Part shown: in pieces, positions 26,030-35,077 of the stretch
Position numbering within the stretch: position 1 is the stretch's first letter
How the letters are laid out: every line of letters begins with the position of its first letter
DNA from: Devosia sp.
Lineage (GTDB): Bacteria; Pseudomonadota; Alphaproteobacteria; Rhizobiales; Devosiaceae
Direction of reading: 5' to 3'
Length of the DNA stretch: 64,000 bases
Assembly: GCF_028290625.1 (NCBI RefSeq)
Contig: NZ_JAQGJM010000031.1
Span: 33,760-97,759 of the forward strand
Notes under the pieces: generated by a model
The model's database searches: none
What the model was told of the DNA's origin: nothing
What the model saw: only the letters and a program-made list of their open reading frames with translations
Position numbers and translations under genes: made by a program

Positions 26030-26732
26030 ATGGCGAAGGCCAAAACGAAATCCACGATCGCCAAGGCGACCAAGACGGGCGCCAAAGCAACGACGGTGAA
26101 GAGCGTTGCCGCCGGCAAAGCTCGGCCCGATGCCGATCCGGCCAACCCGGGACGGAACGAAGTCAGCGAAACAGCCGACCTCGCTACCGCTCGCGTCCTT
26201 GCCAATATCGGCGCGCCCGGCTGCGGCGTCGAGGAAATGGCCCTCGCCGCCACGACCCCAACCCTCGCGATAGACATTAGCAAGTTGCCGCCTTCCTCAC
26301 CGCTTGCACCACCTCAAACCCGCGTGTGACCTACGGCCTCGGCGCCAAGGGTGCCATTCTATGGCGCAGTTCCGGGTAAGGCCTTCAAAGAAGTTGATTG
26401 CAGCGGCTTCGTGCGCGAAGCGATCCGCCGCGCCACCAATAAGGGACCGTTTCCCGACGGCTCGGTAGTCCAACACGACTGGATCCGTGAGAAAGGCTTC
26501 GCCGCCTCGACGATCGCTGACGCCGGCAAGAAGGACGGCATCATCCGCATCGCCTTCCTGCGTCCCCAAGATGCAGCGAGTGGCGTTGGCCACGTGGTTA
26601 TCGTCCACCAAAGCGTCACCTATGAATCACATGGTGGCACCGGCCCGAATTCGCGCGAATGGACGGGGTCTGGACGGCAGACAAAGGCCAAGGTTTATAT
26701 ACTATCCTCGGCGGTCCGTTTCCGTTGGCAGC
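26030..26732 (+). pseudogene. NlpC/P60 cysteine peptidase, broken by frameshifts
   Basis: ATG at 26030 with a GAGGGGG site opens a Lys/Ala-rich, histone-tail-like N-terminus (MAKAKTKSTIAKATKTG). The first frame stops at 26329. Homology continues through the next frame (NPRVTYGLGAKGAILW, stop near 26376) and back into the first (KAFKEVDCSGFVREAIRRAT, catalytic Cys; GVGHVVIVHQS, catalytic His). At least two single-base changes, near 26300 and near 26375, would restore one NlpC/P60 protein of about 230 residues. It would have been a peptidoglycan endopeptidase or amidase. Either decayed or mis-sequenced. Confidence 0.65.
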
Positions 26733-26998
26733 ATGGACTCCGTCCTGCTCGCGAACGGCGCATCGTTCACGGTCAAGAAAGGTCACCGTTACCGCGCCAC
26801 CGTCTCCAAGGGCTCGAGCAGTTCGCCGCCAACGATCGCGTCGGCGACGAGCTCAAGCGCTATGGTTTCAAGGATATCCGCGTGACCGGTGGCGGCCGCA
26901 CCCGGACGGCGGAAGTCACCTGGGACGGTCCCGACACCACCGCCCAGATCGACCCGCACCTCACCAACATCCTCGAGCTTCGGACAGACCCAACGTAA
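26733..26998 (+). pseudogene. Small protein following the NlpC gene, frameshifted
   Basis: ATG at 26733 opens MDSVLLANGASFTVKKGHRY in one frame; near 26815-26820 the sense moves to another frame (LEQFAANDRVGDELKRYGFK) that ends at 26998. Together about 88 residues, with KRYGFKDIRVTGGGRTRTAE resembling small SPOR-like beta-alpha modules. Function unknown. Confidence 0.4.
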
Positions 26999-27179
26999 AG
27001 CATAGCGAAAACCCGCGTTTTCCGCAGGGTTTGCACCTCTGAATTCTGAGGAGCAATTGTGCGATCGCGGGCTTCCTCAAAAGACCAGAACCGAAAGAAC
27101 AATTATTTCTCAATTGGCTAAATCAAGATGTGAGCGTAGGAGTGTGGGCGGTATGCGGCCTAACATGCGAGGTATGAGG

Positions 27180-27873
27180 GGCGCCGCCCCCCCCCCGCGA
27201 GGAAAATCCGTGCTGTCGCTTGTTCCCCGGATCCAACCCCAGACTCGCTCTGCCTGCAGGAACACCAAACTAGCCGCGCTTGTTGCGACAATGTTGAGCA
27301 AAGCCTGCGGCAGACCGACATTAATCAGCATCGGCATCAAAGTGGGTGGCGCAGCGAGAATAAACCCTGCCAACGGAGCAAGGGCGGCGGCGATCCCCAC
27401 CGCCACACCGTGCCACGGGTCAGTTGACGACCCCCGAAGGCTTGGCGTGCTCCCAATCCAATGAGCACGACCAAAACGATCAGTATGGCGCCAGCGCATG
27501 CGGCAGTGCCGGCGACGGCAATACGCCAGGCAAGCGCCGTACAAGCGGCGATGGCTGCTGCTGGCGGTCCCCCGAAAAACCCAGAAAGAACCAGCAGGGT
27601 CGAGCGGAGATCGACATGCATACCGGGCTGGAATTCTACCGACATCACCATGCTGGCCATCGCGCCAAGACCCATGGCTACGCCGAAGATCGAATTACGA
27701 ACCGTACCACCGAACCTGCTTAGTGAGTGCCGGGCTTGGGCCCACGCGAATACAAACAGTGTTACGACGGAAAGATTGCCGATCAGGTCCTGCCCAGTGG
27801 AAATCAAACCACACCTCGCCGCAGCTGGACCGGACTTGCGCCGGAAGGCCCGCAGGACGCGCGGGTCGGCCAA
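27180..27873 (-). pseudogene. Remnant of a 5TMR (LytS/YhcK-type) membrane receptor domain
   Basis: The minus strand encodes hydrophobic segments matching the 5TM receptor pattern: IFGVAMGLGAMASMVMSVEF, then DLRSTLLVLSGFFGGPPAAA and a GTAACAGAIL segment, in the frame ending 27337. After about 27430 the pattern carries on in another frame (APPTLMPMLINVGLPQ). No GGDEF or kinase output domain follows. A run of ten C at 27187-27196 lies at the degenerate end. Looks like the sensor part of a lost diguanylate cyclase or kinase. Confidence 0.55.
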
Positions 27874-28262
27874 GATGAATACCAGTTAAGTGTTACGATT
27901 CCCGCATCCGAATTGACTCATCCGCAGGTTCGCCATGATTCTTGATGTCTAGGATGTTGTGCGGACATTCCTTGTTGATTGGGTGTACGGCCGCAATGCG
28001 CCCCATTCTGGCCATTAGAGCGCCAACCTTGAATTCCCGGAAGCGGACTCTGTGAACCGACCCCGCGGGTAGTTCTAATCGGCCGTTGATCACGTTCTAT
28101 GGAAATGTTCAAATCGCGATCGAGCCTTCTTGCGCGGGGACGCGACGTGCTGGTGAGGGTCGAGCGATCTCGGTCAATCCAGAGGGCCATGTGTCCTGCT
28201 GACGCAGTCTGCTGGCGTAGACTGAGGCACTGGGGCGCTCCCGGGTTCCGGCGCCCCCGCGA
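27874..28262. other. Intergenic region, nothing recognised
   Basis: 389 bp downstream of the EAD-trypsin gene and upstream of the 5TMR remnant. A 66-codon minus-strand frame at 27893-28093 has no ribosome site or recognisable product. No clear terminator. Confidence 0.4.
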
Positions 28263-29303
28263 TCATGCGAGACCGTTTGCCTTCAGACGCTCGAGGACGC
28301 GGCTGATGCGGATGCCTTCGTTCTTGGAGACCGGGGGCAACCCAGCAACCTCGACTGGTCGGCCTCCGGCGTGGTGGAGGCCGATGAGGCCGCCGTCGGC
28401 GTCGAGGACCGGCGACCCCGAGGATCCCGGCTCGGTATCGGTGATGTACTTGACCCGCGCCTCGTCCACATCGCTGATGGTGTTGCGGACGAAGCCAAGG
28501 CGCCGCTGCTGACCGGCCGGGTGCTGCAGGATGTAGGCGGCGTCTCCGACTTTGGGCACCGTGGCCGCGCTTAGCGATAGCACGGGCCAATTCTTGTCCA
28601 TGCCGGGGATCGCGATCACCGCCCAGTCGTCGTCCTCCTCGCCCTTGATGGTGCCGACGTCGCCGTTGATCGAAATCACAGCGAGACTTGCGCCACTGGC
28701 GTCGACGTCGAACCCGAAATCGGCATGGACCTCGGCCGCGATCTGCGACTTGGGCCACAGCACATGGTGGTTGGTGAGGACCTTGTCGTCGCCGATCCGG
28801 AAGCCCGTACCGAAGAAGCTGCCCGCCAGATTCTTGACGCGCAGCAGACAGATCGCGGGGGCCAGTTCCGACATCCTGGTCAGGGTCGCGATCAGGCCGG
28901 GAATCTTGCCCGTGGGCATCGTCAGGTCGTCATGGAACAGCAGCGCTTCGGGTTCGGTGACGCTGTCGTTGAACTTCGGGTTCGACCCTACCGCCGCGTC
29001 AACGGGCGCCGGCTCATCGGCGAGCAGCGACTCGAGGAAGCTCGTCTTGGGGTTGTTTGGGAACCGCTCGCGGGTGACCTCGACAGCGTTCCGAACCTGT
29101 CCAGCCGCGGCGAGTTTTTCGAGCAGCACGAACCAGAGGTTGAGTGGGCTCTGCCCCGGCTCTATGGCCAAGGGATCCACGTCCAGAGGCGCAACCAGGG
29201 CGAGCGCTTCGCGCTCGGTCCGGTAGAGCCCGGCCATGACGCGCGCAAGCTCTTGGGCGGGGAGCTTGCCGATGGGGAATGGGAACTCGTCTACAATGGC
29301 CAT
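28263..29303 (-). CDS. Effector: EAD adaptor domain + trypsin-like serine protease
   Basis: 346 residues, ATG at 29303 with GAGGAT. Residues 1-95 (MAIVDEFPFPIGKLPAQELA...) are an effector-associated domain (EAD1-like): death-domain-like adaptors that recruit an effector to its NTPase partner. The same domain starts the protein at 36149-37267 (57 of 97 residues identical by hand count). Residues about 145-335 are a trypsin-fold protease with an intact triad: His in VLTNHHVLW, Asp in DDDWAVIAIP, Ser in EPGSSGSPVLD. No signal peptide, so the protease should act inside the cell. Last gene of the five-gene minus-strand operon, 27 bp after the propeller gene. Confidence 0.88.
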   Translation of the reverse strand: MAIVDEFPFPIGKLPAQELARVMAGLYRTEREALALVAPLDVDPLAIEPGQSPLNLWFVLLEKLAAAGQVRNAVEVTRERFPNNPKTSFLESLLADEPAPVDAAVGSNPKFNDSVTEPEALLFHDDLTMPTGKIPGLIATLTRMSELAPAICLLRVKNLAGSFFGTGFRIGDDKVLTNHHVLWPKSQIAAEVHADFGFDVDASGASLAVISINGDVGTIKGEEDDDWAVIAIPGMDKNWPVLSLSAATVPKVGDAAYILQHPAGQQRRLGFVRNTISDVDEARVKYITDTEPGSSGSPVLDADGGLIGLHHAGGRPVEVAGLPPVSKNEGIRISRVLERLKANGLA

Positions 29304-29330
29304 GCGATCCTCGCTGTGTTTCGATCTCGT

Positions 29331-32300
29331 TCATTCCGCTGCCGCTGCGGCGACCACGGACGTGTCGTCACTGATCCAGACTTCGATCGTCCCCGGCTTG
29401 ATGATGGTCGTTTGCACACGGGTGACATTGCGTCCCATCGCCACCAAGTCGTCTGCGAGCGTCCCCGCGGTAATGGCGTCTTCGGGATTGTGGCGCACCT
29501 CGTTGACGCCGGCCGCCTCACTCGGGCGTTCTTCCTCGCCCGGGATGGACCAGCCGAGCTTTTGCAGCTCGGCGCTCCAGGCCTGGGCCGTTTCGCGCGA
29601 CATGCCGGCGAACTGGAAAAACAGCTGGACGCCCGGCCTGGTGCTCGCATCGAGATAGCGGGTCTCGAGCCGGAATGTGCCGGTGGTGGAGGCAAGGTCC
29701 GCGAAGGGCAGCCCGGAGATGCCCCGAATGCGGGTGAGGTCGGTGATGCGGAGGCGCCCATCGAGATCGGCCGAGGCGAGAAGCGTGCCGTCGGGGGAGA
29801 CCGCGAGCTTGTTCACGAGATTGCCGTGGCCGTGGATCTGGGTGAGATCGTCGGTCGCGATGTCGATGAGAGAGATGACGCCGGACGCATCCGCGGCAAC
29901 CACGGTGTTGCCATCGGGAAAGAGCTCTGCGGCGGTCGCAACGAGACCGGACGCGATAGGGACGAGCGTCACCCGGCCTTCGTTGGGATCGGTGAGATCA
30001 GCGACATGAAGTGCGCCGCCTGGTTCGCGCAGCAGAAGCCGCGAGCCATCGGCGGAGATACGAAGGCCGTCCTGGGCAACCGGCGGCGGCGGGACGATGT
30101 CGTCGGGGTTGTCCTGCGGGCCCTCGATGAGGAGATCGACGGTTCCGTTGTCCTCAGTAGCAAGGACGGTGCCATGCGCGGAGAGGCGTGCATTGCCGAC
30201 AAGATCGGCTCTTATCGGGGATTCCCTCAGCGTCTCGACCTCTCCCACGGATAAACCGAAGCCCAGAGAGGCGTATCGCGTGCCGTCACTGCTGAGACCT
30301 TGAAGGATCCCCGAGGGATCTTTCTCACTCGATGTCTGCCTGCGGATTGAATAGGTCGTAATGACGCCGTTCATCGCGATCAGGACCGTGCGGCCCGATG
30401 GTCCGAAGGCGATGTTGGGTGCGAGTGAATCAATGCTAGAACGGATTGCTGCCGGAACGCTGTATTCGGCGAGCAGGGTGCCGTCTGACGCTTGGAGCAG
30501 CAGGAGCCTCCCATCCGTTAGCAGGGCCGAGACCATGCTGCCATCGGGGCTGTAAGCTACCGATACTGGGCTTACTGTGAGCGCGTCTGCGGTGTTGTAG
30601 GCCCACAGTGGAACGCCGGACGTGTCGGTCATAAGGATTTCGCTGTCGCTGGTCGCAGTGACGAAACGGCTACCATCCGGGCTGAAGGCGAAGTCGACCG
30701 GGTTGCTGACGCTGGCGGCGGGAACCACCGTACTCTCCGCCTTCAGGTTGTAGATTATGATCCCGGCACTGGGGTCGTTGGCGACCAGCAGATCACCGTT
30801 GGGCGAGAACGCCATCGGTGGCCTCCAGCCACCGGCGATTGTCACGAGCGGCGTCAGGGTCTGTCCGTCGGCGAAGCTGAAGATAGTATCGTCGGCAACG
30901 AAGTAACCTTGGTCGGCGTCGCTGACGGCGCCGAAGTAGTCCTTGACGGAATAGGACGGCCCTCGCTGCCACGTGGTTCCGGGCTCAACCACGTCTGCAC
31001 CATCGATCAGGGTGACCTTGGAACTGGAGACCCACCAAACCTTTATCGATCCATCCTCGGCGGCCGTTGCGAAGCTCGGATTGTCGGCAGATAGCGCATC
31101 GGCCACGGCGATCGCGGTGACGGCCGCCTCGTGGCGACCCAGGTCAGTCGTCAGTGTGAGCGGGTTCACGCCAGAAATCTGCGCGGAGGCTTCAACCAGA
31201 TAGACGCCTCCGGCGCCATCGCCCACGACGACGAATGGGGAGTCCGGTATGGCGGCGACGACGCGAGCGTCGAAGATGCCGGACAGCTCGCTCACCTCGA
31301 CCGGCGGTATTTCGGCGAGGCTCCACTGCGACAAGCCATTCCCGGTTGCGGCGTCTTGCGCTGTGGTGGAAGCGCCGGTGGGTTCGCTGCCGGCAAGGAC
31401 AAAGTTACCCGAGACGGCGAGCATGCCGTGCTCGCCCTCGACGCCCTCGTAGCGGAGGCGGGTGTCACCCTCGCGGGCGGCGAGCGGGAGAACTTTGCGG
31501 AACTGGTCCAGACGATTTTCTTCTGCGGTTTCGTCACGGGTCTGAGCGGCCACACAGATCACATCATCAGGAACCGCCAGCCGGGGGACGAGATCACCGA
31601 AGCAGCCCTCGATGCCGGCGACATCTGGCGGGATGACAACGGTCCCGTCCGATGACAAACAAACCGTCATTCCCGCATCAGTGGTGCTGATCAAGAATCC
31701 AGGCCGGAAGTCGCCCGCGCAGCTCATCGTCTGACCGGCCTGGGCCGCGGCATTGTCGGCGAATGCGCGATCGCGCGATTCCGGGGTGACGCAGATGAGG
31801 TCGGACGGAAATGCCGCGCGCCAGACATAGCCACTGACGCAGGTCTCTGGACCCGAGTGGAGCTTGGCTGCGATATCCCCGGTCACGGCGTTGCTGGTTT
31901 GGCGCGAGGCCAGCGTGATGGGGTAGATAGAGCTGGGATCGATGGTCGAGGAAAAGCCAACGATGGGTGAGCCGGTCGCGCTTTCTACTGCGATAAGGGT
32001 GCCCGCACGGTCGAACACCAACCTGCGCCCTGAGACGGTTCCGACGAAGAGGCGCTCCGAACCTGACGTCCACTTCAGGGCTGTGACAGGATCACTGCTG
32101 CCGTCGCCGCTGATCTCCAGCGCGTGAACGCCACCGTGAACGAAGATGTGCGTGAGGTAGCCGAGGATCGGAGGCAGAACGAGCTGGGAGACAATAAACA
32201 CGGGCACGGCGAGGGCCACCAGCCACGCCACCGCGCGCAACAGCAGCGAGCGCCGTTCAGGCACACGATCGCGCGCGGGTGGGGGCTCGATGTGGGCGTT

Positions 32301-32366
32301 TTTCTCTTCGGAGCGACGATCGTGCTCCTCTGACATCCCTTCGAGCTGGGGACGGGCATCAGTCAT
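29331..32366 (-). CDS. Membrane-anchored WD40-type beta-propeller sensor
   Basis: 1011 residues. ATG at 32366 overlaps the TGA of the upstream gene (ATGA). Cytoplasmic N-terminus (about 1-40), one membrane segment (LLLRAVAWLVALAVPVFIVS), then many WD40-like blades (e.g. VTAIAVADALSADNPSFATA, FSPDGSRFVTATSDSEILM, LAVSPDGTLLASADLDGRL) probably forming two propellers. A cysteine motif occurs twice near residues 160-280: CVSGYVWRAAFPSDLICV and CFGDLVPRLAVPDDVICV. The last 110 residues are a small alpha/beta domain resembling LytR C-terminal domains (GWSIPGEEE...NEVRHNPEDA). Probably the ligand-sensing part of the operon; the side of the membrane is not certain. Confidence 0.82.
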   Translation of the reverse strand: MTDARPQLEGMSEEHDRRSEEKNAHIEPPPARDRVPERRSLLLRAVAWLVALAVPVFIVSQLVLPPILGYLTHIFVHGGVHALEISGDGSSDPVTALKWTSGSERLFVGTVSGRRLVFDRAGTLIAVESATGSPIVGFSSTIDPSSIYPITLASRQTSNAVTGDIAAKLHSGPETCVSGYVWRAAFPSDLICVTPESRDRAFADNAAAQAGQTMSCAGDFRPGFLISTTDAGMTVCLSSDGTVVIPPDVAGIEGCFGDLVPRLAVPDDVICVAAQTRDETAEENRLDQFRKVLPLAAREGDTRLRYEGVEGEHGMLAVSGNFVLAGSEPTGASTTAQDAATGNGLSQWSLAEIPPVEVSELSGIFDARVVAAIPDSPFVVVGDGAGGVYLVEASAQISGVNPLTLTTDLGRHEAAVTAIAVADALSADNPSFATAAEDGSIKVWWVSSSKVTLIDGADVVEPGTTWQRGPSYSVKDYFGAVSDADQGYFVADDTIFSFADGQTLTPLVTIAGGWRPPMAFSPNGDLLVANDPSAGIIIYNLKAESTVVPAASVSNPVDFAFSPDGSRFVTATSDSEILMTDTSGVPLWAYNTADALTVSPVSVAYSPDGSMVSALLTDGRLLLLQASDGTLLAEYSVPAAIRSSIDSLAPNIAFGPSGRTVLIAMNGVITTYSIRRQTSSEKDPSGILQGLSSDGTRYASLGFGLSVGEVETLRESPIRADLVGNARLSAHGTVLATEDNGTVDLLIEGPQDNPDDIVPPPPVAQDGLRISADGSRLLLREPGGALHVADLTDPNEGRVTLVPIASGLVATAAELFPDGNTVVAADASGVISLIDIATDDLTQIHGHGNLVNKLAVSPDGTLLASADLDGRLRITDLTRIRGISGLPFADLASTTGTFRLETRYLDASTRPGVQLFFQFAGMSRETAQAWSAELQKLGWSIPGEEERPSEAAGVNEVRHNPEDAITAGTLADDLVAMGRNVTRVQTTIIKPGTIEVWISDDTSVVAAAAAE

Positions 32367-35068
32367 GCCAGGGCCTCCAGCCGGTCGTCGCGGACACGCA
32401 GGATGAAGCGGACGAACCAGACGGCGCCCGCGATTGCCGTGATGGCCATGCTGGTGATGAAAAACGCACCGATGGGCAGCCAGATTCCGGCGGGCTGGGG
32501 CGGAATCGTCGAGGCTGGCCATAGCAGATAGGCTGCAAGACACCAGAGCGCGACGGCGCCGACCACGATGGAATGTGTCCACCAAACGCGCAGCGCCGCG
32601 CCCCGGAAGAGGGCGGAGAAGGCGCCGCCCTGTAACACCGGCGCGATGTCGCTGGTTTCCCGGAACAAGAGATCGGCCATTACAGCGTCGATCGGCGCCT
32701 GCAATCCACGATTGTCAGGTGTCCAGATGTTGAGCGTCGTTTCTGCCGACCCACTGGCCGTTTCGGGTGCGACCCCAGCGTTGAGCATGGCGTCGACAAC
32801 GGTTCGGATACGGGCGCGCTCGGCAGCGGAAAGCCTGGAAAAGAGCGCCCGACGGAGCCAGGGCGGCATGCGGCCGACACGGAACCAGGGGAGCAGCGAC
32901 AGCTGAGCGAGCATCCTCTCGCTGTAGAGGGGGCGTTCGGAGGCGTCCGGGTACGGGCGCGTTTTGATGTTCAGGCCCAGATAGAGCGTGATCGCGAACC
33001 GCAGCTCCGGATACGCTGCGCAGGCGGCCAGCCAGAGGAAGCCAACCGAACCGAGCCATGCCTGGATTTCGTTTACCAAGGCCTGCTGCTCCAGTTGCGT
33101 CGGCGCTGCGTCCGAGCGGATAGCGGGATCGTCGAGACGGATTCGGCGGGGGCGCCGCGCGGCCCGGTGACGGATGTCGAGCAGCCGCTCGGCATCGTCT
33201 AGCCAACCGGCCAGCCGCTGGAATGTCCCCGCGTTCGCCGCCCCTTCGCCGCTGCTTTCTCTTCTATCGTCGTCTCCCCGGCGGTCCGGCTTTGGCGGGA
33301 GGTGCGGCCGTTCGCCGAATGCAACGGCGAGATCGGTAAAGGCCTCGGCGGTGGCGCGCCCCACGACTGCGCCGAGCGCGTCGGCCAGGTTCATCTCCCG
33401 CTCGCCCCATTCGCCCACAGGGGTGGGGGTGAGCAGCATGCAGGCCGGCCAGGCGGCAAGTTCGGCGACGAAGGGCAGGGGACGTTGCGAGAAGTAATCG
33501 ACAAGTTCGGCGCCTCCGGTGATGAGGACGAGCCGCGCCTCGGGTTGCGCCTCACGCAGGGCGCGAAGGTCGAGCACCTGGGTCTCACCCGATGTACCGC
33601 CCGGACCGGTGGCGCGGGGCCGCAGGGTTCGCGGGTCCGGGTCGTAGTCGTAGACCGAGAGGCTGAGTCCACCGCGCTCAAGCGCGTCGATGAAGCGACT
33701 GACGCGGTCGCGTTCATGATCGTTCACGCGCAGGCGCGGCACCAGGAACACAAACTCCGAGGTGCGCGGCTTGCGGCGCATCACGATGGAGAGGAATCCT
33801 CCCCGGGCGATGGTTCTGCGGACACTCCTTTCAGCATCGATGCGCCGGGCGATACCTGGCTCGCGCCACGCGATCTTGCGGACCAGCTTTCGCGCCGGAG
33901 GCGGCGCGGTAACAGCAAGATCCGCGGCAGCGAGTTGCCGACGCGAACCGCGCGCACCAAAAGCCGTATTGGTCAGTTGCGCCTTGAACGCGGGAAGAGC
34001 GGTGAGCCACGCCCAGATCAGCGCCGGCAGGACCGGGAGGAAGGTGATCCAGCGCAACCAGTCATCGAGGATGAATGAAGCGGTGCTACCCTCTACCACG
34101 TTAGGCCCATCAATGCCGCTGGCGGCGTAGTGAGCCAGCCGGGTTCGGCGGACAGTATCGGACCCGGTGTCGCGATTAAGGGCAGGGCGCCGGGTTTCGG
34201 TCGGCGTTCCATGATCGAGCGCGGCAAAGGCCGCGGCGTAGCGCGACAGGATGTAGGCACCGTCGGTGGTATCCGGGATGATCTCATCGATCCTCTGCGG
34301 CCACGCCGCCATCATGACGGTGAGGAAGATGGCGGGATCGGTGTAGCGATCGGACTCCCCAGCCATGTACTCCGCGAGGCGGTGCGGCGTGATCGCGCCC
34401 CCGTCTTGCTGAACCGCGCGCAGGACGATGTCGAGGGCGATCCGATAGTTGTCGCCGAATGGATCGGCGATGAGGGGGACTTGTTCGATGACGTCGGGAA
34501 CAGCCACCACGCGTGATGCGACGATGCATGGAGGTGCAACGCAACGGTCGGTGTCGACGACCTTCGGGCCAAACACGATCGCCGCCACGCCGACGGCGAT
34601 CATCGCTGCGCCGACGGCGAGAACCCGTAGGTCGGTCAGCAGTTTCTGGCCAGTCTCCACAAGGAGATGAAGGAGTAACCTCCACAGTGGCATTGTAGGT
34701 ATTTTCGGGGGGGGGTCTTCTTCCAGCTCCGGCCGTTCTTTGCCGGCGACGGCCGGGTCGAAGACGCCGGGCAGGCCGGATCGGTCCACCGCGGCCTCCA
34801 GCGCCAGTGCGGACTCGCCGGTTTCGGCAAGCACCGGCCTTAGAAATCGCAGCCACAGATCCTCGGCCTTCTCATCCGGCAGGCGACGCCAGCCGGACGC
34901 ATTAAGGCCGAGTATGGTAACGACCGCGTCGATGCGCTGCTGCGGCGAGATCCGCACGAGCGCCGTGCCGATCCCCGCACGGCGCCGTTCGTCCTCATAA
35001 CGATCGAAGAAACCGGTAAGCCGGTCGACGTCGGGAACGAACCGATGGAGCGGGCCGATATCCGACAC
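32363..35068 (-). CDS. vWA-like membrane protein of a MoxR-type conflict operon
   Basis: 901 residues from a GTG at 35068 preceded by AGGAGG. An acidic N-terminal region, membrane segment (VLAVGAAMIAVGVAAIVFG, about 150), an extracytoplasmic loop, a second segment (ITFLPVLPALIWAWLTALP), a cytoplasmic middle with a Rossmann-like von Willebrand A fold (FVFLVPRLRVN... ALERGGLSLSVYDYDPD ... ARLVLITGGAELV) lacking the metal-binding DxSxS, and two membrane segments near the end. It follows the MoxR gene by 9 bp; MoxR ATPases normally act with vWA proteins. A run of nine G (34707-34715, nine C in sense) lies in the frame near residue 118. Confidence 0.7.
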   Translation of the reverse strand: MSDIGPLHRFVPDVDRLTGFFDRYEDERRRAGIGTALVRISPQQRIDAVVTILGLNASGWRRLPDEKAEDLWLRFLRPVLAETGESALALEAAVDRSGLPGVFDPAVAGKERPELEEDPPPKIPTMPLWRLLLHLLVETGQKLLTDLRVLAVGAAMIAVGVAAIVFGPKVVDTDRCVAPPCIVASRVVAVPDVIEQVPLIADPFGDNYRIALDIVLRAVQQDGGAITPHRLAEYMAGESDRYTDPAIFLTVMMAAWPQRIDEIIPDTTDGAYILSRYAAAFAALDHGTPTETRRPALNRDTGSDTVRRTRLAHYAASGIDGPNVVEGSTASFILDDWLRWITFLPVLPALIWAWLTALPAFKAQLTNTAFGARGSRRQLAAADLAVTAPPPARKLVRKIAWREPGIARRIDAERSVRRTIARGGFLSIVMRRKPRTSEFVFLVPRLRVNDHERDRVSRFIDALERGGLSLSVYDYDPDPRTLRPRATGPGGTSGETQVLDLRALREAQPEARLVLITGGAELVDYFSQRPLPFVAELAAWPACMLLTPTPVGEWGEREMNLADALGAVVGRATAEAFTDLAVAFGERPHLPPKPDRRGDDDRRESSGEGAANAGTFQRLAGWLDDAERLLDIRHRAARRPRRIRLDDPAIRSDAAPTQLEQQALVNEIQAWLGSVGFLWLAACAAYPELRFAITLYLGLNIKTRPYPDASERPLYSERMLAQLSLLPWFRVGRMPPWLRRALFSRLSAAERARIRTVVDAMLNAGVAPETASGSAETTLNIWTPDNRGLQAPIDAVMADLLFRETSDIAPVLQGGAFSALFRGAALRVWWTHSIVVGAVALWCLAAYLLWPASTIPPQPAGIWLPIGAFFITSMAITAIAGAVWFVRFILRVRDDRLEALA

Positions 35069-35077
35069 CGGATCCTC

